Origin: Taibaiella soli | GTDB taxonomy: Bacteria; Bacteroidota; Bacteroidia; Chitinophagales; Chitinophagaceae | Direction: 5' to 3' | Assembly (NCBI RefSeq): GCF_003236175.1 | Contig: NZ_QKTW01000016.1 | Span: 66,482 to 130,481, forward strand | Length of the DNA stretch: 64,000 nucleotides | In this document: one piece after another, positions 44,361 through 52,965 of the stretch | Layout: every line of letters begins with the position of its first letter | Numbering within the stretch: the first letter of the stretch is position 1 | Position numbers and translations under genes: made by a program | Notes under the pieces: model-generated | What the model was told of the DNA's origin: nothing | Seen by the model: the letters and a program-made list of their open reading frames with translations, nothing else | Database searches by the model: none

Positions 44361-45221
44361 TCATTTAGCACCAAAAGGAATTAATCTTATCATATTCGGT
44401 CCTGCATTCGAAATTTGATCTATTTCATGTTGAAAAGTCGTCTCATCCATAAAAAATCCGGGATGTTCTGCGTCTCCAAACAACCCACCAGGGTAAAATG
44501 CGTCTACGCCAAAATATACCAAACCGACAGGCGAACAAATTGCCAAAGCATACAGGCTTACCCCAGTGTTAATCGAAGCTTTAATTGGCGTCACCGCATT
44601 CGGATCATTCGGATGATGCCGCCAAATTATTACCCCTCGAATATCTGCGATGACACCAATTCCGATGCCAGTCCATCCTGCCAATTTCCCGATGTTACTC
44701 ACATTAAAGGTCTTGATCCTAGCGGTACTGCCACCTCGCCAAGCTGAGGAATACCATTTAGGGCTAAAGTTCGTAAACGTTCTACCCCCATAAAATGCTC
44801 CTTTAAATAGTCTAAAGGATGCCTTAGTTGCTTCCCCTATAGATGCCACAGTCCCAAAAACAGCATTAGCTTTTCCCAGTGGTCCATACCAGTTCAAGCT
44901 GTCATTTTTAACCTTGCCGCCAATATTGCCTCCAAAAGATTTATCCATTCCAAAGCCCAGTTGCATATGTGGAATCATTCTTCTGCTCTGATCCATGGCA
45001 TATAGCTGCAATGGTCCGCTGAGATAAGAAGGAAGGGCATGAGTTTTCTTCACGGGCTTATGTTGCTGCACAGAATGCTTTGGCGTTAATTTTTGCAATG
45101 CAGCTGCTCTTTCTGCTTCATCCAGTCGATTACGTTCTTCAAAAAAATTGGCGACACAACAGATATTGCGCAGAATCGCCTCTTGAACGAGGTCGTCCAG
45201 TGTGCTGTTATTTCGATACAT
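44361..45221 (-). CDS. Putative T6SS-linked toxic effector, membrane-active type
   Basis: 286-aa protein with no signal peptide and no known domain that I can name with certainty. Residues 1-60 are charged and helical; 95-175 are Gly/aromatic-rich ('SFGGNIGGKV', 'SPKWYSSAWRGGSTARI'), a style I associate with C-terminal toxin domains of Rhs-type polymorphic toxins; 178-200 and 213-240 are two hydrophobic segments separated by 'RHHPNDPNAV' and followed by 'FGVDAFYPGG'. It lies 11 bases downstream of a TssD gene and is followed by three paralogous membrane proteins. A pore-forming toxin neutralised in the membrane is inferred from context. Confidence 0.5.
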   Translation of the reverse strand: MYRNNSTLDDLVQEAILRNICCVANFFEERNRLDEAERAAALQKLTPKHSVQQHKPVKKTHALPSYLSGPLQLYAMDQSRRMIPHMQLGFGMDKSFGGNIGGKVKNDSLNWYGPLGKANAVFGTVASIGEATKASFRLFKGAFYGGRTFTNFSPKWYSSAWRGGSTARIKTFNVSNIGKLAGWTGIGIGVIADIRGVIIWRHHPNDPNAVTPIKASINTGVSLYALAICSPVGLVYFGVDAFYPGGLFGDAEHPGFFMDETTFQHEIDQISNAGPNMIRLIPFGAK

Positions 45222-45232
45222 AGGGCTGTGGC

Positions 45233-45622
45233 TTATTGTTGCGTAGATACACCGTTCAGACTCAACGTCCGCGCACTGATGACGAATGAAGAGATCAAAG
45301 CCCCCGACTGATGTTGCTCACCATCAAACGTATTGCAGAAATGCACGCAAAATGCTTCTGTAAATTCCAATACCTGATGGGTTCCCACACTGCTGTTTAC
45401 TTCATAGAAGCGCACCTCACCATCTTTTCTGTCATTAGGATTAGCTACCCATTGCAGGATTTCTTTGGGCGCCGGATTTTCTAATATCAACGAAACAATA
45501 CCACCCAAAACTGCGGATTTAGGACGACCGTCATCATTTATATTTTGCCGGCATTCGAAAGAACAGTGTCTCAGACGATACACTTGTCCGTCAATAATAA
45601 GTTCTGCATTAAAGGAACTCAT
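45233..45622 (-). CDS. tssD: Type VI secretion tube protein TssD (Hcp), orphan
   Basis: 129-aa protein matching the Bacteroidota TssD pattern: 'FNAELIIDGQVYRL', an early Cys-x-F, 'DDGRPKSAVLGG', 'ILQWVANPNDRKDGEVRFY', 'LEFTEAFCVHF', 'FVISARTLSLNG'. Such Hcp proteins form hexameric rings, act as the T6SS inner tube and carry small effectors in their lumen. No other tss genes are in the window, so this is an auxiliary copy probably dedicated to the adjacent effector. The tail is shorter than typical: there is no 'NNWPK'-like end. Confidence 0.75.
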   Translation of the reverse strand: MSSFNAELIIDGQVYRLRHCSFECRQNINDDGRPKSAVLGGIVSLILENPAPKEILQWVANPNDRKDGEVRFYEVNSSVGTHQVLEFTEAFCVHFCNTFDGEQHQSGALISSFVISARTLSLNGVSTQQ

Positions 45623-45930
45623 AGTATGTACTTGCTTTTAGTGTTTACAAAACATCTTTTCGTTTAAAACAAGACATCGGGGCTTATAGCTATGAGATAG
45701 CCAGCAAGTCTAAACACATTTTCCGGTTTCAGCAAAAATTATTCTGTTGAAACTATTACCAGCACTGCATTTCAACTTAATAAAAACATTCAGGAGTCGC
45801 CATTATAGCCACACTCGAAGATTAACAAATGACAGTTTAAATTAAAAGAACGGACAAAAAAAATGGTCCCAACAATACTGTTGAGACCATTCTAAATTTT
45901 ATACTTTAAGAAGCAGCGATAATCAGCCAT
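45623..45930. other. Upstream region of the TssD operon
   Basis: 308 bases without a gene, AT-rich, holding the promoter of the five-gene minus-strand locus (not identified) and, at its far end, the terminator of the next gene (45853-45891). Confidence 0.5.
45853..45891 (-). terminator. Terminator of the thioredoxin-like gene
   Basis: Stem 45862-45874 / 45879-45891 with one mismatch, followed on the minus strand by an eight-T run. Confidence 0.85.
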
Positions 45931-46470
45931 CTATTTGCCTGAAGCCGCTTCCTGTTTTTCTATATCAGGCTGAATGATATTTACCAGATCTTTTTCTACA
46001 GATTTCTTTGTCAGCTCTACAATACGGCCAATTTCCATGTGATTGCGATACACAATAACCGTTGGCACTTTATCAAGCTTGTACAACTTATGCTCTACAT
46101 ATTTTGCAGTTTTAGCACGATCCACGCCATACATTGAGTAGAGGTTCATCGGATAACCTGTTACCTGGAGTACTTTGTACAGCTTTGGAATCATGATATG
46201 CGAATCATCGCACCAGGTACCCATCAACACTACAATCTCATAATTCGGCAGATTTTTTTTCAGATACTTTATCGCCACAGAATCCGGCGTATAAGCATCC
46301 GCGCCGCGTTTCACCCAATCGAAACTAGGTTCTTTGGCCAAATCTGCAAAAGTGATCTGACCTTTATAAACGACTGCACCATTCTCTTTGTCTTTTGATA
46401 CATCATAATCAGATTGTGCAAATGTATTTACACTGATTAGTAAGGCTAGCGCCAAAAGCATTTTTTTCAT
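45931..46470 (-). CDS. Secreted thioredoxin-like protein with single active-site Cys
   Basis: 179-aa protein with a signal peptide ending 'NTFAQ', so periplasmic. The thioredoxin fold is suggested by 'YEIVVLMGTWCDDSHIMIPKL' (about 77-97) and the cis-Pro 'VPTVIVY'. The active site is CDDS instead of CxxC: the resolving Cys is missing, arguing for a mixed-disulfide, chaperone or thiol-binding role rather than dithiol reduction. The MerR-like gene lies 14 bases upstream. Confidence 0.75.
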   Translation of the reverse strand: MKKMLLALALLISVNTFAQSDYDVSKDKENGAVVYKGQITFADLAKEPSFDWVKRGADAYTPDSVAIKYLKKNLPNYEIVVLMGTWCDDSHIMIPKLYKVLQVTGYPMNLYSMYGVDRAKTAKYVEHKLYKLDKVPTVIVYRNHMEIGRIVELTKKSVEKDLVNIIQPDIEKQEAASGK

Positions 46471-46484
46471 TCCTTGAAGATTGT

Positions 46485-46973
46485 TTAGGCAAGCTGATTG
46501 CGGATAAGCAGCAACTGATTGCGCAGGTGTAATAATGATTCTTTGAGATCTAACGCTACTACAGACAATACCGGACCATCCTTTAGTTTGGTTTTGGCGC
46601 CGCTAATAGTGAATCCCCTCTCTTTTACAAGATGGTATATAGCACGCAACTCTTTTATATCATCCGGAGCATAGAGCCGGTCGCCCTTTTTAGTGGTGCG
46701 GACTTTGAGCTCAAATTCATTTGTCCAGAAACGTATATGTGATGTTTTTACTTTAAAAAGCTCTGCTACTTCCCCGATCGAGTAATACTGTTTATCGGCT
46801 TCCCAACCGCGCAGAATCTGTGGTTCCACATCTTTGGGCGCCGCCTTCGGAGCCTTTGCCTCTTTGGGTTTCGCTTCTTTGGCTTTCTTTTTGGGAGCAC
46901 GCACTTTACCCGCAGTATTCAACTGCTCAGGCACCACTTCTTCACCAAATAATGTCAGGATTACAGCACTCAT
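46485..46973 (-). CDS. MerR-family transcriptional regulator
   Basis: 162-aa protein with an N-terminal ~55-residue Lys/Ala/Pro-rich low-complexity stretch and then a winged-helix MerR domain ('YYSIGEVAELFKVKTSHIRFW', 'RLYAPDDIKELRAIYHLVKE'), ending in a short helical region. There are no C-terminal Cys/His metal ligands, so the inducer is unknown. The isolated MerR domain with a basic tail is common in Bacteroidota, where it is tied to general or cell-division functions only by analogy. Confidence 0.85.
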   Translation of the reverse strand: MSAVILTLFGEEVVPEQLNTAGKVRAPKKKAKEAKPKEAKAPKAAPKDVEPQILRGWEADKQYYSIGEVAELFKVKTSHIRFWTNEFELKVRTTKKGDRLYAPDDIKELRAIYHLVKERGFTISGAKTKLKDGPVLSVVALDLKESLLHLRNQLLLIRNQLA

Positions 46974-47104
46974 CGAAGCCCCAAGTTAGTTAAAATAGGC
47001 GATTGAAGCCTTTTGCAGGTTGTGAAAAATATTCGAAAATCTTCAAACAGTTGATTCTACACCGGCCGAAGGTTTTATTTATACCCATAGAAGGCTTTTT
47101 ATGC

Positions 47105-47112
47105 TAAATTTG
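47105..47112 (+). promoter_or_regulatory. Putative -7 box for mqnC
   Basis: TAAATTTG fits TAnnTTTG, 22 bases before the ATG at 47135. Confidence 0.4.
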
Positions 47113-47134
47113 TGCTTCCAAATATTATCATTTC

Positions 47135-48259
47135 ATGCAATTAGCAGAACTGTATGAACGCGCACTGCGGTTTGAGTTTTTAAGTGTAGAAGAAGGCGTG
47201 TTCCTTTTCAAAAATGCCCCGCTTACAGAGCTGATGTATGTGGCGAATGAGCTACGCAAAGTACAGGTTCCGCACGGTAAAGTTACCTGGATCATTGACC
47301 GCAATATGAACACGACCAATGTTTGTCTTGCCAACTGTAAATTCTGTAATTTCTACCGCATTCCAGGCCATGCCGAAGCTTATATAACGGATATCGAAAC
47401 TTACAAACGTAAGATTGAGGAAACATTCCGCTATGGCGGCGAACAGCTCTTGTTGCAAGGTGGCCACCACCCTGAATTAGGTCTTGCTTATTATGTAGAT
47501 CTCTTCAAACAGCTGAAAGAACTTTATCCAAATCTGAAACTCCATGCGCTCGGTCCACCAGAAGTAGCGCATATCTGTAAAATCTCAGGCGTTACGCACC
47601 GCGAGGCTTTGCTGGCGCTGAAAGAAGCTGGTATGGACAGCATGCCTGGTCCCGGTGCTGAAATCCTCGACGACCGTGTACGCCGCCTGATCTCTAAAGG
47701 AAAATGTGGTGCACAGGAATGGCTGGATATCATGCACGAAGCGCATAAAATCGGACTGACCACAACGGCTACGATGATGTTTGGTCACGTAGAAACACTT
47801 GAAGAACGCTTTGAGCACCTTGTGAAAATCCGTGAAGTGCAGGCGAAAAAACCGGAAGGATCAAAAGGCTTTATTGCTTTTATCCCGTGGACATTCCAGG
47901 ATGTAGATACATTGCTCCGTCGTATTCGTGGCACTAAAAACATGACGACTGCCGAGGAGTATATCCGCATGATTGCCATGAGCCGCATCATGTTGCCAAA
48001 CGTGAAAAACGTAGCAGCATCATGGCTCACCGTTGGTAAACAAGTGGCGCAACTTTGTATGCACGCCGGCGCCAACGATTTCGGTTCTATCATGATCGAA
48101 GAAAACGTAGTAAGCGCTGCAGGTGCACCACACCGGTTTACGGCAAGTGGTATTCAGGCTGCCATCCGCGAAGCCGGTTTCGAGCCGCAGCTTCGTAATC
48201 AACAATATGAATTCCGTGCGATGCCGGAAGTAATGGAAGAACAAGTCATCAATTACTAA
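47135..48259 (+). CDS. mqnC: Cyclic dehypoxanthinyl futalosine synthase (MqnC)
   Basis: 374-aa radical SAM enzyme of the futalosine route to menaquinone; it cyclises dehypoxanthine futalosine. The radical SAM cluster Cys are C64, C68 and C71 in 'TTNVCLANCKFCNFYR', where 'NFYR' distinguishes MqnC from the paralogous MqnE. 'QGGHHPELGLAYY', 'LGPPEVAHI' and 'EENVVSAAGAPHR' also fit. Full length. No other mqn genes are in the window. Ended by a strong terminator. Confidence 0.9.
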   Translation: MQLAELYERALRFEFLSVEEGVFLFKNAPLTELMYVANELRKVQVPHGKVTWIIDRNMNTTNVCLANCKFCNFYRIPGHAEAYITDIETYKRKIEETFRYGGEQLLLQGGHHPELGLAYYVDLFKQLKELYPNLKLHALGPPEVAHICKISGVTHREALLALKEAGMDSMPGPGAEILDDRVRRLISKGKCGAQEWLDIMHEAHKIGLTTTATMMFGHVETLEERFEHLVKIREVQAKKPEGSKGFIAFIPWTFQDVDTLLRRIRGTKNMTTAEEYIRMIAMSRIMLPNVKNVAASWLTVGKQVAQLCMHAGANDFGSIMIEENVVSAAGAPHRFTASGIQAAIREAGFEPQLRNQQYEFRAMPEVMEEQVINY

Positions 48260-48274
48260 GCTTATCTTTTTATA

Positions 48275-48313
48275 ACAAAGACCTCGTCGTTTCGCGAGGT
48301 CTTTGTTTTTTTA
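48275..48313 (+). terminator. Terminator of mqnC
   Basis: Perfect 12-bp stem 48275-48286 / 48295-48306 followed by a long T-run. Confidence 0.9.
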
Positions 48314-48331
48314 TAAATTACGTGTCGGACT

Positions 48332-48374
48332 CACGTTGAGAATCCTCCTCCTTTGGAGGAGTTAGAGGAGGCTT
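48332..48374 (+). repeat. Interspersed hairpin repeat, copy D
   Basis: 'cacgttgaga', ctcctcc/ggaggag hairpin, 'ttagaggaggctt'. It ends two bases before the ATG of the TauE/SafE gene, so the right arm sits where a ribosome-binding site would be. Confidence 0.8.
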
Positions 48375-48376
48375 GT

Positions 48377-49144
48377 ATGACATTACTATTATCGCTTTGT
48401 TTCTTTGCTTTCCTCGCCGGTTTCGTAGACGCGATTGTTGGCGGCGGCGGACTCGTACAACTTCCTGCATTCTTTATATTACAGCCGCAGCTTGCATTAG
48501 CACAAACATTAGCAACCAACAAAACAGCTTCTTTTCTCGGCACTTCCGTCGCAGCAGTACGCTATCTCAAGCGTGTGAAGATGGATTGGAAACATTTACT
48601 GCCAGCAATCATTGCTGCGTTGGTTGGCGCATTTAGCGGTGCACTGCTTGTTAGTTTCATACACAAGGAACAGTTTATGCCGGTGATCATTACGGCGCTG
48701 GTCCTGGTGCTTATTTACACGTTATTCAAAAAAGAATTGGGCTTACACCACGTAGAGAAAAACCTTACCGCGCGCAAAGCCTTTATCTATTCGTTACTCA
48801 CCGGCGGCTTCATTGGCTTCTACGATGGATTAATCGGACCCGGAACGGGTTCCTTTCTGATCTTCGCTTACGTCGTTGTATTTGGTTATGATTTTCTGCG
48901 TTCTTCCGCGAATGCCAAGCTAATTAACTGCGTCACGAATATCTCCGCGTTGTCGTTCTTTCTGGCAAAAGGTTTTATCGTCTGGAAACTCGCCGTACCG
49001 GTTGGCGCGGCAAATATGCTCGGAAACTATGCGGGCTCGCATCTGGCACTAAAGAAAGGTAGTGGTTTTGTACGAACGGCATTCATCGTTATTGTCCTCG
49101 CATTGATCGCGAAGCTTGCTTATGACTATTTTTTAAAAAACTAA
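48377..49144 (+). CDS. TauE/SafE-family sulfite or organosulfonate exporter
   Basis: 255-aa integral membrane protein of eight predicted TMs. N-terminal 'GFVDAIVGGGGLVQLPAF' and mid-protein 'GFYDGLIGPGTGSFLIFAY' are the paired family signatures. The start at 48377 is preferred over an in-frame TTG at 48353, which would translate the dispersed repeat. The transported compound is not readable from sequence; in this family sulfite, sulfonates and carboxylates are possible. Confidence 0.85.
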   Translation: MTLLLSLCFFAFLAGFVDAIVGGGGLVQLPAFFILQPQLALAQTLATNKTASFLGTSVAAVRYLKRVKMDWKHLLPAIIAALVGAFSGALLVSFIHKEQFMPVIITALVLVLIYTLFKKELGLHHVEKNLTARKAFIYSLLTGGFIGFYDGLIGPGTGSFLIFAYVVVFGYDFLRSSANAKLINCVTNISALSFFLAKGFIVWKLAVPVGAANMLGNYAGSHLALKKGSGFVRTAFIVIVLALIAKLAYDYFLKN

Positions 49145-49365
49145 AAGCTTAACGCCTAAAGCAGAAAGCTTTCCCACGCGAGGGGTTTACCTCTCGCAAC
49201 GACACAAAGACACAGTGTTTTTCGCAAAGGCACAAAATTTCATTTACACAGCACTAAGTTTTAAAGACGCCCTAAAAAACAATCAGACGACTCAAAGCCG
49301 TCCAATTATTTGTAGCGCCGTAGTGCCTCCGCGAGAAAACCTCTTGCTCGCGTTTTAGCTCCCCT
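49145..49365. repeat. Intergenic dispersed-repeat region
   Basis: Between about 49175 and 49245 are iterations of 'tcgcaacgacacaaag', 'cacagtg', 'cgcaaaggcacaaaa'. No gene. A similar 'cgcaa' / 'cacaaag' theme appears in 11194-11320. Confidence 0.5.
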
Positions 49366-50529
49366 TCAGGGGTTGGGCTGAAATGTCCCAATCTCTGCGA
49401 GCTTCTCCACTGCGCTGCTCAGCGTTTCTTCTTTTTTCGCGAAGCAAAAACGAATTAGTTTATCATCTTTCCGGTTACTGTAAAATGCGCTTACAGGAAT
49501 AGTCGCGACACCGTATTCTTTCGTAAGCCACTGGGCGAATTCTGTGTCCGGCAAGTCAGAAATATTTTCGTAGCTGGCGAGCTGAAAATAACTGCCACCT
49601 GCAGGTTGTAAAATTGTAAAAGGTGTTTCCTTCATCAATCCCAGAAAGTAATCGCGCTTGCTTTGCAACATGATATTTACCGGCTCCTGTATGCCATTCT
49701 CCAAATAGGCTGCCAGTGCATATTGCGCCGGAGTATTAATTGAAAAAGCAACGAACTGATGCAGCTTTCTAAATGCTTGTGTGAATGCTGGCGGAGCAAT
49801 GCAATACCCAATCTTCCAGCCGGTATTATGAAATACTTTCCCGAAAGAATACAATGCAAAACTACGCTCGCGCAATTCGGGATGCTGCAATACCGAGTAG
49901 TGTGGCTTACCGTCATAAACCAGTTGCTCATACACTTCATCAGACAGAATAATAATGTCTGTATTACGAACAATTTCCGCCAGCGCGTCCCAGTCTTCCT
50001 TATTCCAGGTCGCTCCGGTCGGGTTGTGCGGCGTGTTAACTATAATTGCTTTTGTCTTTGCTGTAATCGCTGCTTTTACTAAATCCCAATCTACTTCGAA
50101 TGTCGGCGCTTTCAATGCCACAGGCACTACTTTACCTCCGTTCATTTCAATGTTAGGAATATAACTATCGTAGGCAGGCTCCAAAACAATCACTTCGTCG
50201 CCCGGCTGCAAAATAGCCGTAAACGCGGTATAGATCGCATAAGTGGCGCCAGGCGTAATTGTAATTTCCGTATCAGGATTAATGTCTATTCCGTGGCGCT
50301 GCTGGAAATTTTTTGCAACAGCATTGCGCAACATCGGTAAGCCAGGCATTGGCGCATACTGATTCCAGCCATTTTGCGCAGCCTCTGACAAATAATTTCC
50401 AAGTTGCGCATCAATCGGAAAATCAGGAAATCCCTGCGAAAGATTAATAGCATTGTATTGTTGTGCCAATGCCGACATGACTGTAAAAATGGTCGTATCT
50501 GCGGCACTGTGTTTCTTTGGCAGATTCAT
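49366..50529 (-). CDS. Class I PLP aminotransferase (methionine aminotransferase-like)
   Basis: 387-aa cytoplasmic fold-type I aminotransferase. The Schiff-base Lys is K231 in 'YSFGKVFHNTGWKIGY'; cofactor contacts are in 'ITPGATYAIY', 'NTPHNPTGATW' and 'SDEVYEQL'. Overall it resembles YbdL-type methionine aminotransferases and kynurenine aminotransferases. It lies two bases downstream of manC in the same direction, so co-transcribed, although the pathways are not obviously related. Confidence 0.85.
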   Translation of the reverse strand: MNLPKKHSAADTTIFTVMSALAQQYNAINLSQGFPDFPIDAQLGNYLSEAAQNGWNQYAPMPGLPMLRNAVAKNFQQRHGIDINPDTEITITPGATYAIYTAFTAILQPGDEVIVLEPAYDSYIPNIEMNGGKVVPVALKAPTFEVDWDLVKAAITAKTKAIIVNTPHNPTGATWNKEDWDALAEIVRNTDIIILSDEVYEQLVYDGKPHYSVLQHPELRERSFALYSFGKVFHNTGWKIGYCIAPPAFTQAFRKLHQFVAFSINTPAQYALAAYLENGIQEPVNIMLQSKRDYFLGLMKETPFTILQPAGGSYFQLASYENISDLPDTEFAQWLTKEYGVATIPVSAFYSNRKDDKLIRFCFAKKEETLSSAVEKLAEIGTFQPNP

Positions 50530-50531
50530 GC

Positions 50532-51617
50532 TTACAGGTATTTTTCGCCTTTGTTACGTTTTACTTCTGCCACGTATTCTTTGATCTGTTGCTCACGGCT
50601 GCGTTCGCACACTAGCAACACGTCTGGCGTATCAATTACTATAAAGTTTTCCAAACCCTGCAGCAAGACCAGTTTGTCGTTCGGTGCTTTGATCATGCAT
50701 TCTGTTGCGTCGATCACCATTACATTATCGCCATAAACAGCGTTGCCCAGATAATCTTTATTTGAATTTTCATAGGCAGATTCCCAGGTTCCAAGATCAC
50801 ACCAGCCGAAGTACGATGGGATGACGAATACATTTTTCGCTTTCTCCATAATGCCGTAATCAATAGAAATATTGGTACAAAGCGGATACAGCTGACTGAT
50901 CATACTGTATTCCTGCGGCGTATTGTATGCGTCTTTCGCTTGCAAAAACACTTCGTGCATTTCCGGCAGATACTTCGCCAGCGCTTCCATAATTGTTTTT
51001 ACATTCCAAACAAAAATCCCAGAATTCCAGAGGAAATCGCCGCTTTTCAAAAATGTTCTCGCTAATTCCAACGATGGCTTTTCTGTAAATGTTTTTACGC
51101 GGTATACTTTGTCGAGCTCTTCTTCTACATCGTATTGAATATAACCGTAGCCAGTATCAGGCCGTGTCGGTTTAATACCCAATGTGAGCAATGCATCGTG
51201 ATGTGCTACAAAATCAAGCGCGTCATAGCAGGTACGTTCAAAAGCACGCTCATCCATAATCAGGTGATCTGCCGGCGACATAATGATGTTTGCTTTCGGA
51301 TTCAGCTGACTGATTTTATGCGCGAAATAAGCAGCACAGGGCGCTGTGTTTTTCCGAGAAGGCTCACTGATTATATTTGCCTCATCTACTTCCGGAATCT
51401 GTTCTTTCAGCGTACTGATATAACTCTGGTTGGTGATGAAGTATATGTTTTCCTTCGGACAAATATTTTTGAAACGGAAGTATGTCCACTGAATCAGCGA
51501 ACGGCCCGTGCCGAGGATATCTAAAAACTGTTTCGGATACTGGGTACGGCTGATTGGCCAGAAACGGCTACCAATGCCGCCTGCCATAATTACCACATAA
51601 TTATCTTGAATGCTCAT
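50532..51617 (-). CDS. manC: Mannose-1-phosphate guanylyltransferase
   Basis: 361-aa cytoplasmic enzyme making GDP-mannose for surface polysaccharides. N-terminal nucleotidyltransferase loop 'MAGGIGSRFWPISRTQYPKQF' (about 11-31), 'SPADHLI' and the 'TFTEKPSLELA' and 'DYGIMEKAKNVFV' motifs match ManC. The short form has no C-terminal isomerase domain. The start at 51617 (MSIQDNY) is preferred over an in-frame ATG at 51674 that would reach into the upstream terminator region. First gene of a two-gene unit. Confidence 0.9.
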   Translation of the reverse strand: MSIQDNYVVIMAGGIGSRFWPISRTQYPKQFLDILGTGRSLIQWTYFRFKNICPKENIYFITNQSYISTLKEQIPEVDEANIISEPSRKNTAPCAAYFAHKISQLNPKANIIMSPADHLIMDERAFERTCYDALDFVAHHDALLTLGIKPTRPDTGYGYIQYDVEEELDKVYRVKTFTEKPSLELARTFLKSGDFLWNSGIFVWNVKTIMEALAKYLPEMHEVFLQAKDAYNTPQEYSMISQLYPLCTNISIDYGIMEKAKNVFVIPSYFGWCDLGTWESAYENSNKDYLGNAVYGDNVMVIDATECMIKAPNDKLVLLQGLENFIVIDTPDVLLVCERSREQQIKEYVAEVKRNKGEKYL

Positions 51618-51659
51618 GACAAAAATCGAAAGGTTCGGAAAGAGTGGTGCTAAAGATAA

Positions 51660-51694
51660 ACAAAACAAAAGCATCCGCGATGAACGGATGCTTT
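51660..51694 (-). terminator. Terminator of nfu
   Basis: Perfect 10-bp stem 51668-51677 / 51685-51694; T-rich on the minus strand beyond it. Confidence 0.7.
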
Positions 51695-51720
51695 ATAAAA
51701 ATTTGAATGATTTGTTTGAA

Positions 51721-52311
51721 TTATTCTGACTCAGCCACAACTTCTTTCACTTCCGGAATCATACGCTTCATCATACCTTCAATACCTGCTTTCAGCGTAA
51801 TCATAGAAGATGGGCAACCGGAGCAAGAACCTTGCATCATCAGGGATACTACGCCATCATTATAACCACGGAAACTAATAGCGCCGCCATCCATTTCTAC
51901 AGCTGGTTTTACATAATTTTCGAGCAGTTCTTTGATGCGTTTTACCACATCGCTATCATCTGCATTTACAGTATTATCAGCAGGTTTTACTACGATTTCA
52001 CTTTCGTTGATCACAGTTTTACCTTCTTCGAGATATTGTTTTAAAAATTCGCGGATGCTAGGAATTACTTCATCCCATTGTGTATCCGATGTTTTGGTAA
52101 GCGTCACAAAATTGCTGGCGATAAAAACGCTGCGGATAAATGGAAATGCGAATAATTCTTTAGCCAAAGGTGAAGGGGTTGCGCTCGCTTCATCCGGAAA
52201 ATCAATGCTTTTGCCTGGATACAAAAGTTTGTTTGCCACAAACTTCATCGTTTCCGGGTTGGGCGTCATTTCCGTATAAATACTCACGATGGTATTTCCT
52301 GTTTTCAGCAT
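51721..52311 (-). CDS. Nfu/NifU-type Fe-S carrier
   Basis: 196-aa protein with an Nfu N-terminal domain (about 8-95, 'YTEMTPNPETMKFV') and a NifU C-terminal domain with the cluster-binding C163-x-x-C166 ('GSCSGCPSS'). It delivers 4Fe-4S clusters to target enzymes. Start at 52311 (ATG); an in-frame ATG six codons upstream is also possible. It complements the iscSUA genes 1.5 kb away. Confidence 0.9.
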   Translation of the reverse strand: MLKTGNTIVSIYTEMTPNPETMKFVANKLLYPGKSIDFPDEASATPSPLAKELFAFPFIRSVFIASNFVTLTKTSDTQWDEVIPSIREFLKQYLEEGKTVINESEIVVKPADNTVNADDSDVVKRIKELLENYVKPAVEMDGGAISFRGYNDGVVSLMMQGSCSGCPSSMITLKAGIEGMMKRMIPEVKEVVAESE

Positions 52312-52454
52312 TTTCTCAATTTTGCACAAAAATACTTAATTATCATCCAACCGCGAATCAATTCCCTAAATATTGCCAGAAATGAAAACAATAGGCACAT
52401 CGCCCTTCTCTATTGGCACATTTTTTTAATTACTATGGGTAAAAACCATACTTT

Positions 52455-52736
52455 ATGAAAAAGCTAGTTCAATACTGCCTGCTTATAATGAGTATTTTCT
52501 TATATACAGTCAATGTTGCCGGTGCACAGCAACCAAGCAGCAAAAAGCATAGCCACATGAAATCGCATTCCCCTTCAAAATCCAAAACACCGCCTGCAAA
52601 ATCTGAAGATGACGGCACCACGGGTGTGATGGGAAAAGACACTGTTAAATTAAACGGAAAAGGGATGGAACGGAATCTGAATGCGAATACCGGCGTTCCG
52701 TTACCACCGAATTCGGGAAGCGGGACGAAGAAATAA
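52455..52736 (+). CDS. Small secreted Ser/Lys/His-rich protein
   Basis: 93-aa protein with a signal peptide (residues 1-24, 'VAGAQ') and a mature low-complexity part rich in Ser, Lys, Pro and Gly with no recognisable domain. Probably periplasmic or surface-exposed. Real-gene status rests on the good signal peptide and start; function unknown. Confidence 0.6.
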   Translation: MKKLVQYCLLIMSIFLYTVNVAGAQQPSSKKHSHMKSHSPSKSKTPPAKSEDDGTTGVMGKDTVKLNGKGMERNLNANTGVPLPPNSGSGTKK

Positions 52737-52798
52737 TGGCTGATTTTGTGAGTGGTGAGTTGTGAGTGCCCATGTTCTTCTATAACTGATTTTCTGAT

Positions 52799-52828
52799 GT
52801 CACCCTCTGGGCGGAGTCGAAGGGTGAG
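52799..52828 (+). repeat. 'gcggagtcgaag' hairpin element, single copy
   Basis: 'tcaccct' at the left and 'agggtga' at the right form an inverted repeat around 'ctgggcggagtcga'. Same family as 11194-11320. Confidence 0.6.
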
Positions 52829-52839
52829 TGCCCGCACGA

Positions 52840-52885
52840 TTTGTGCATTGACCGTTCACCATTCACCATTGACCATTCACAACAT
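52840..52885. repeat. Degenerate 'accattcac' repeat
   Basis: Three imperfect iterations of 'gaccgttcaccattcaccattgaccattcac'-like units (shown in pieces: 'gaccgttcacc', 'attcaccatt', 'gaccattcac'). Confidence 0.6.
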
Positions 52886-52899
52886 AAATCTGCCATCGA

Positions 52900-52945
52900 C
52901 CATAAAAAAGCGGCCCACACAGATAAATGTGAAGGCCGCTTTTGT
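52900..52945 (-). terminator. Terminator of the isc operon
   Basis: Ten-bp stem 52906-52915 / 52934-52943 with T-run on the minus strand, downstream of iscA. Confidence 0.85.
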
Positions 52946-52965
52946 CTTTTTATACGGTTCTTAAC

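Noticed and set aside
48353-48376. Upstream TTG start for the TauE/SafE gene
   Set aside because: It would translate a dispersed repeat; the ATG at 48377 begins directly with TM1.
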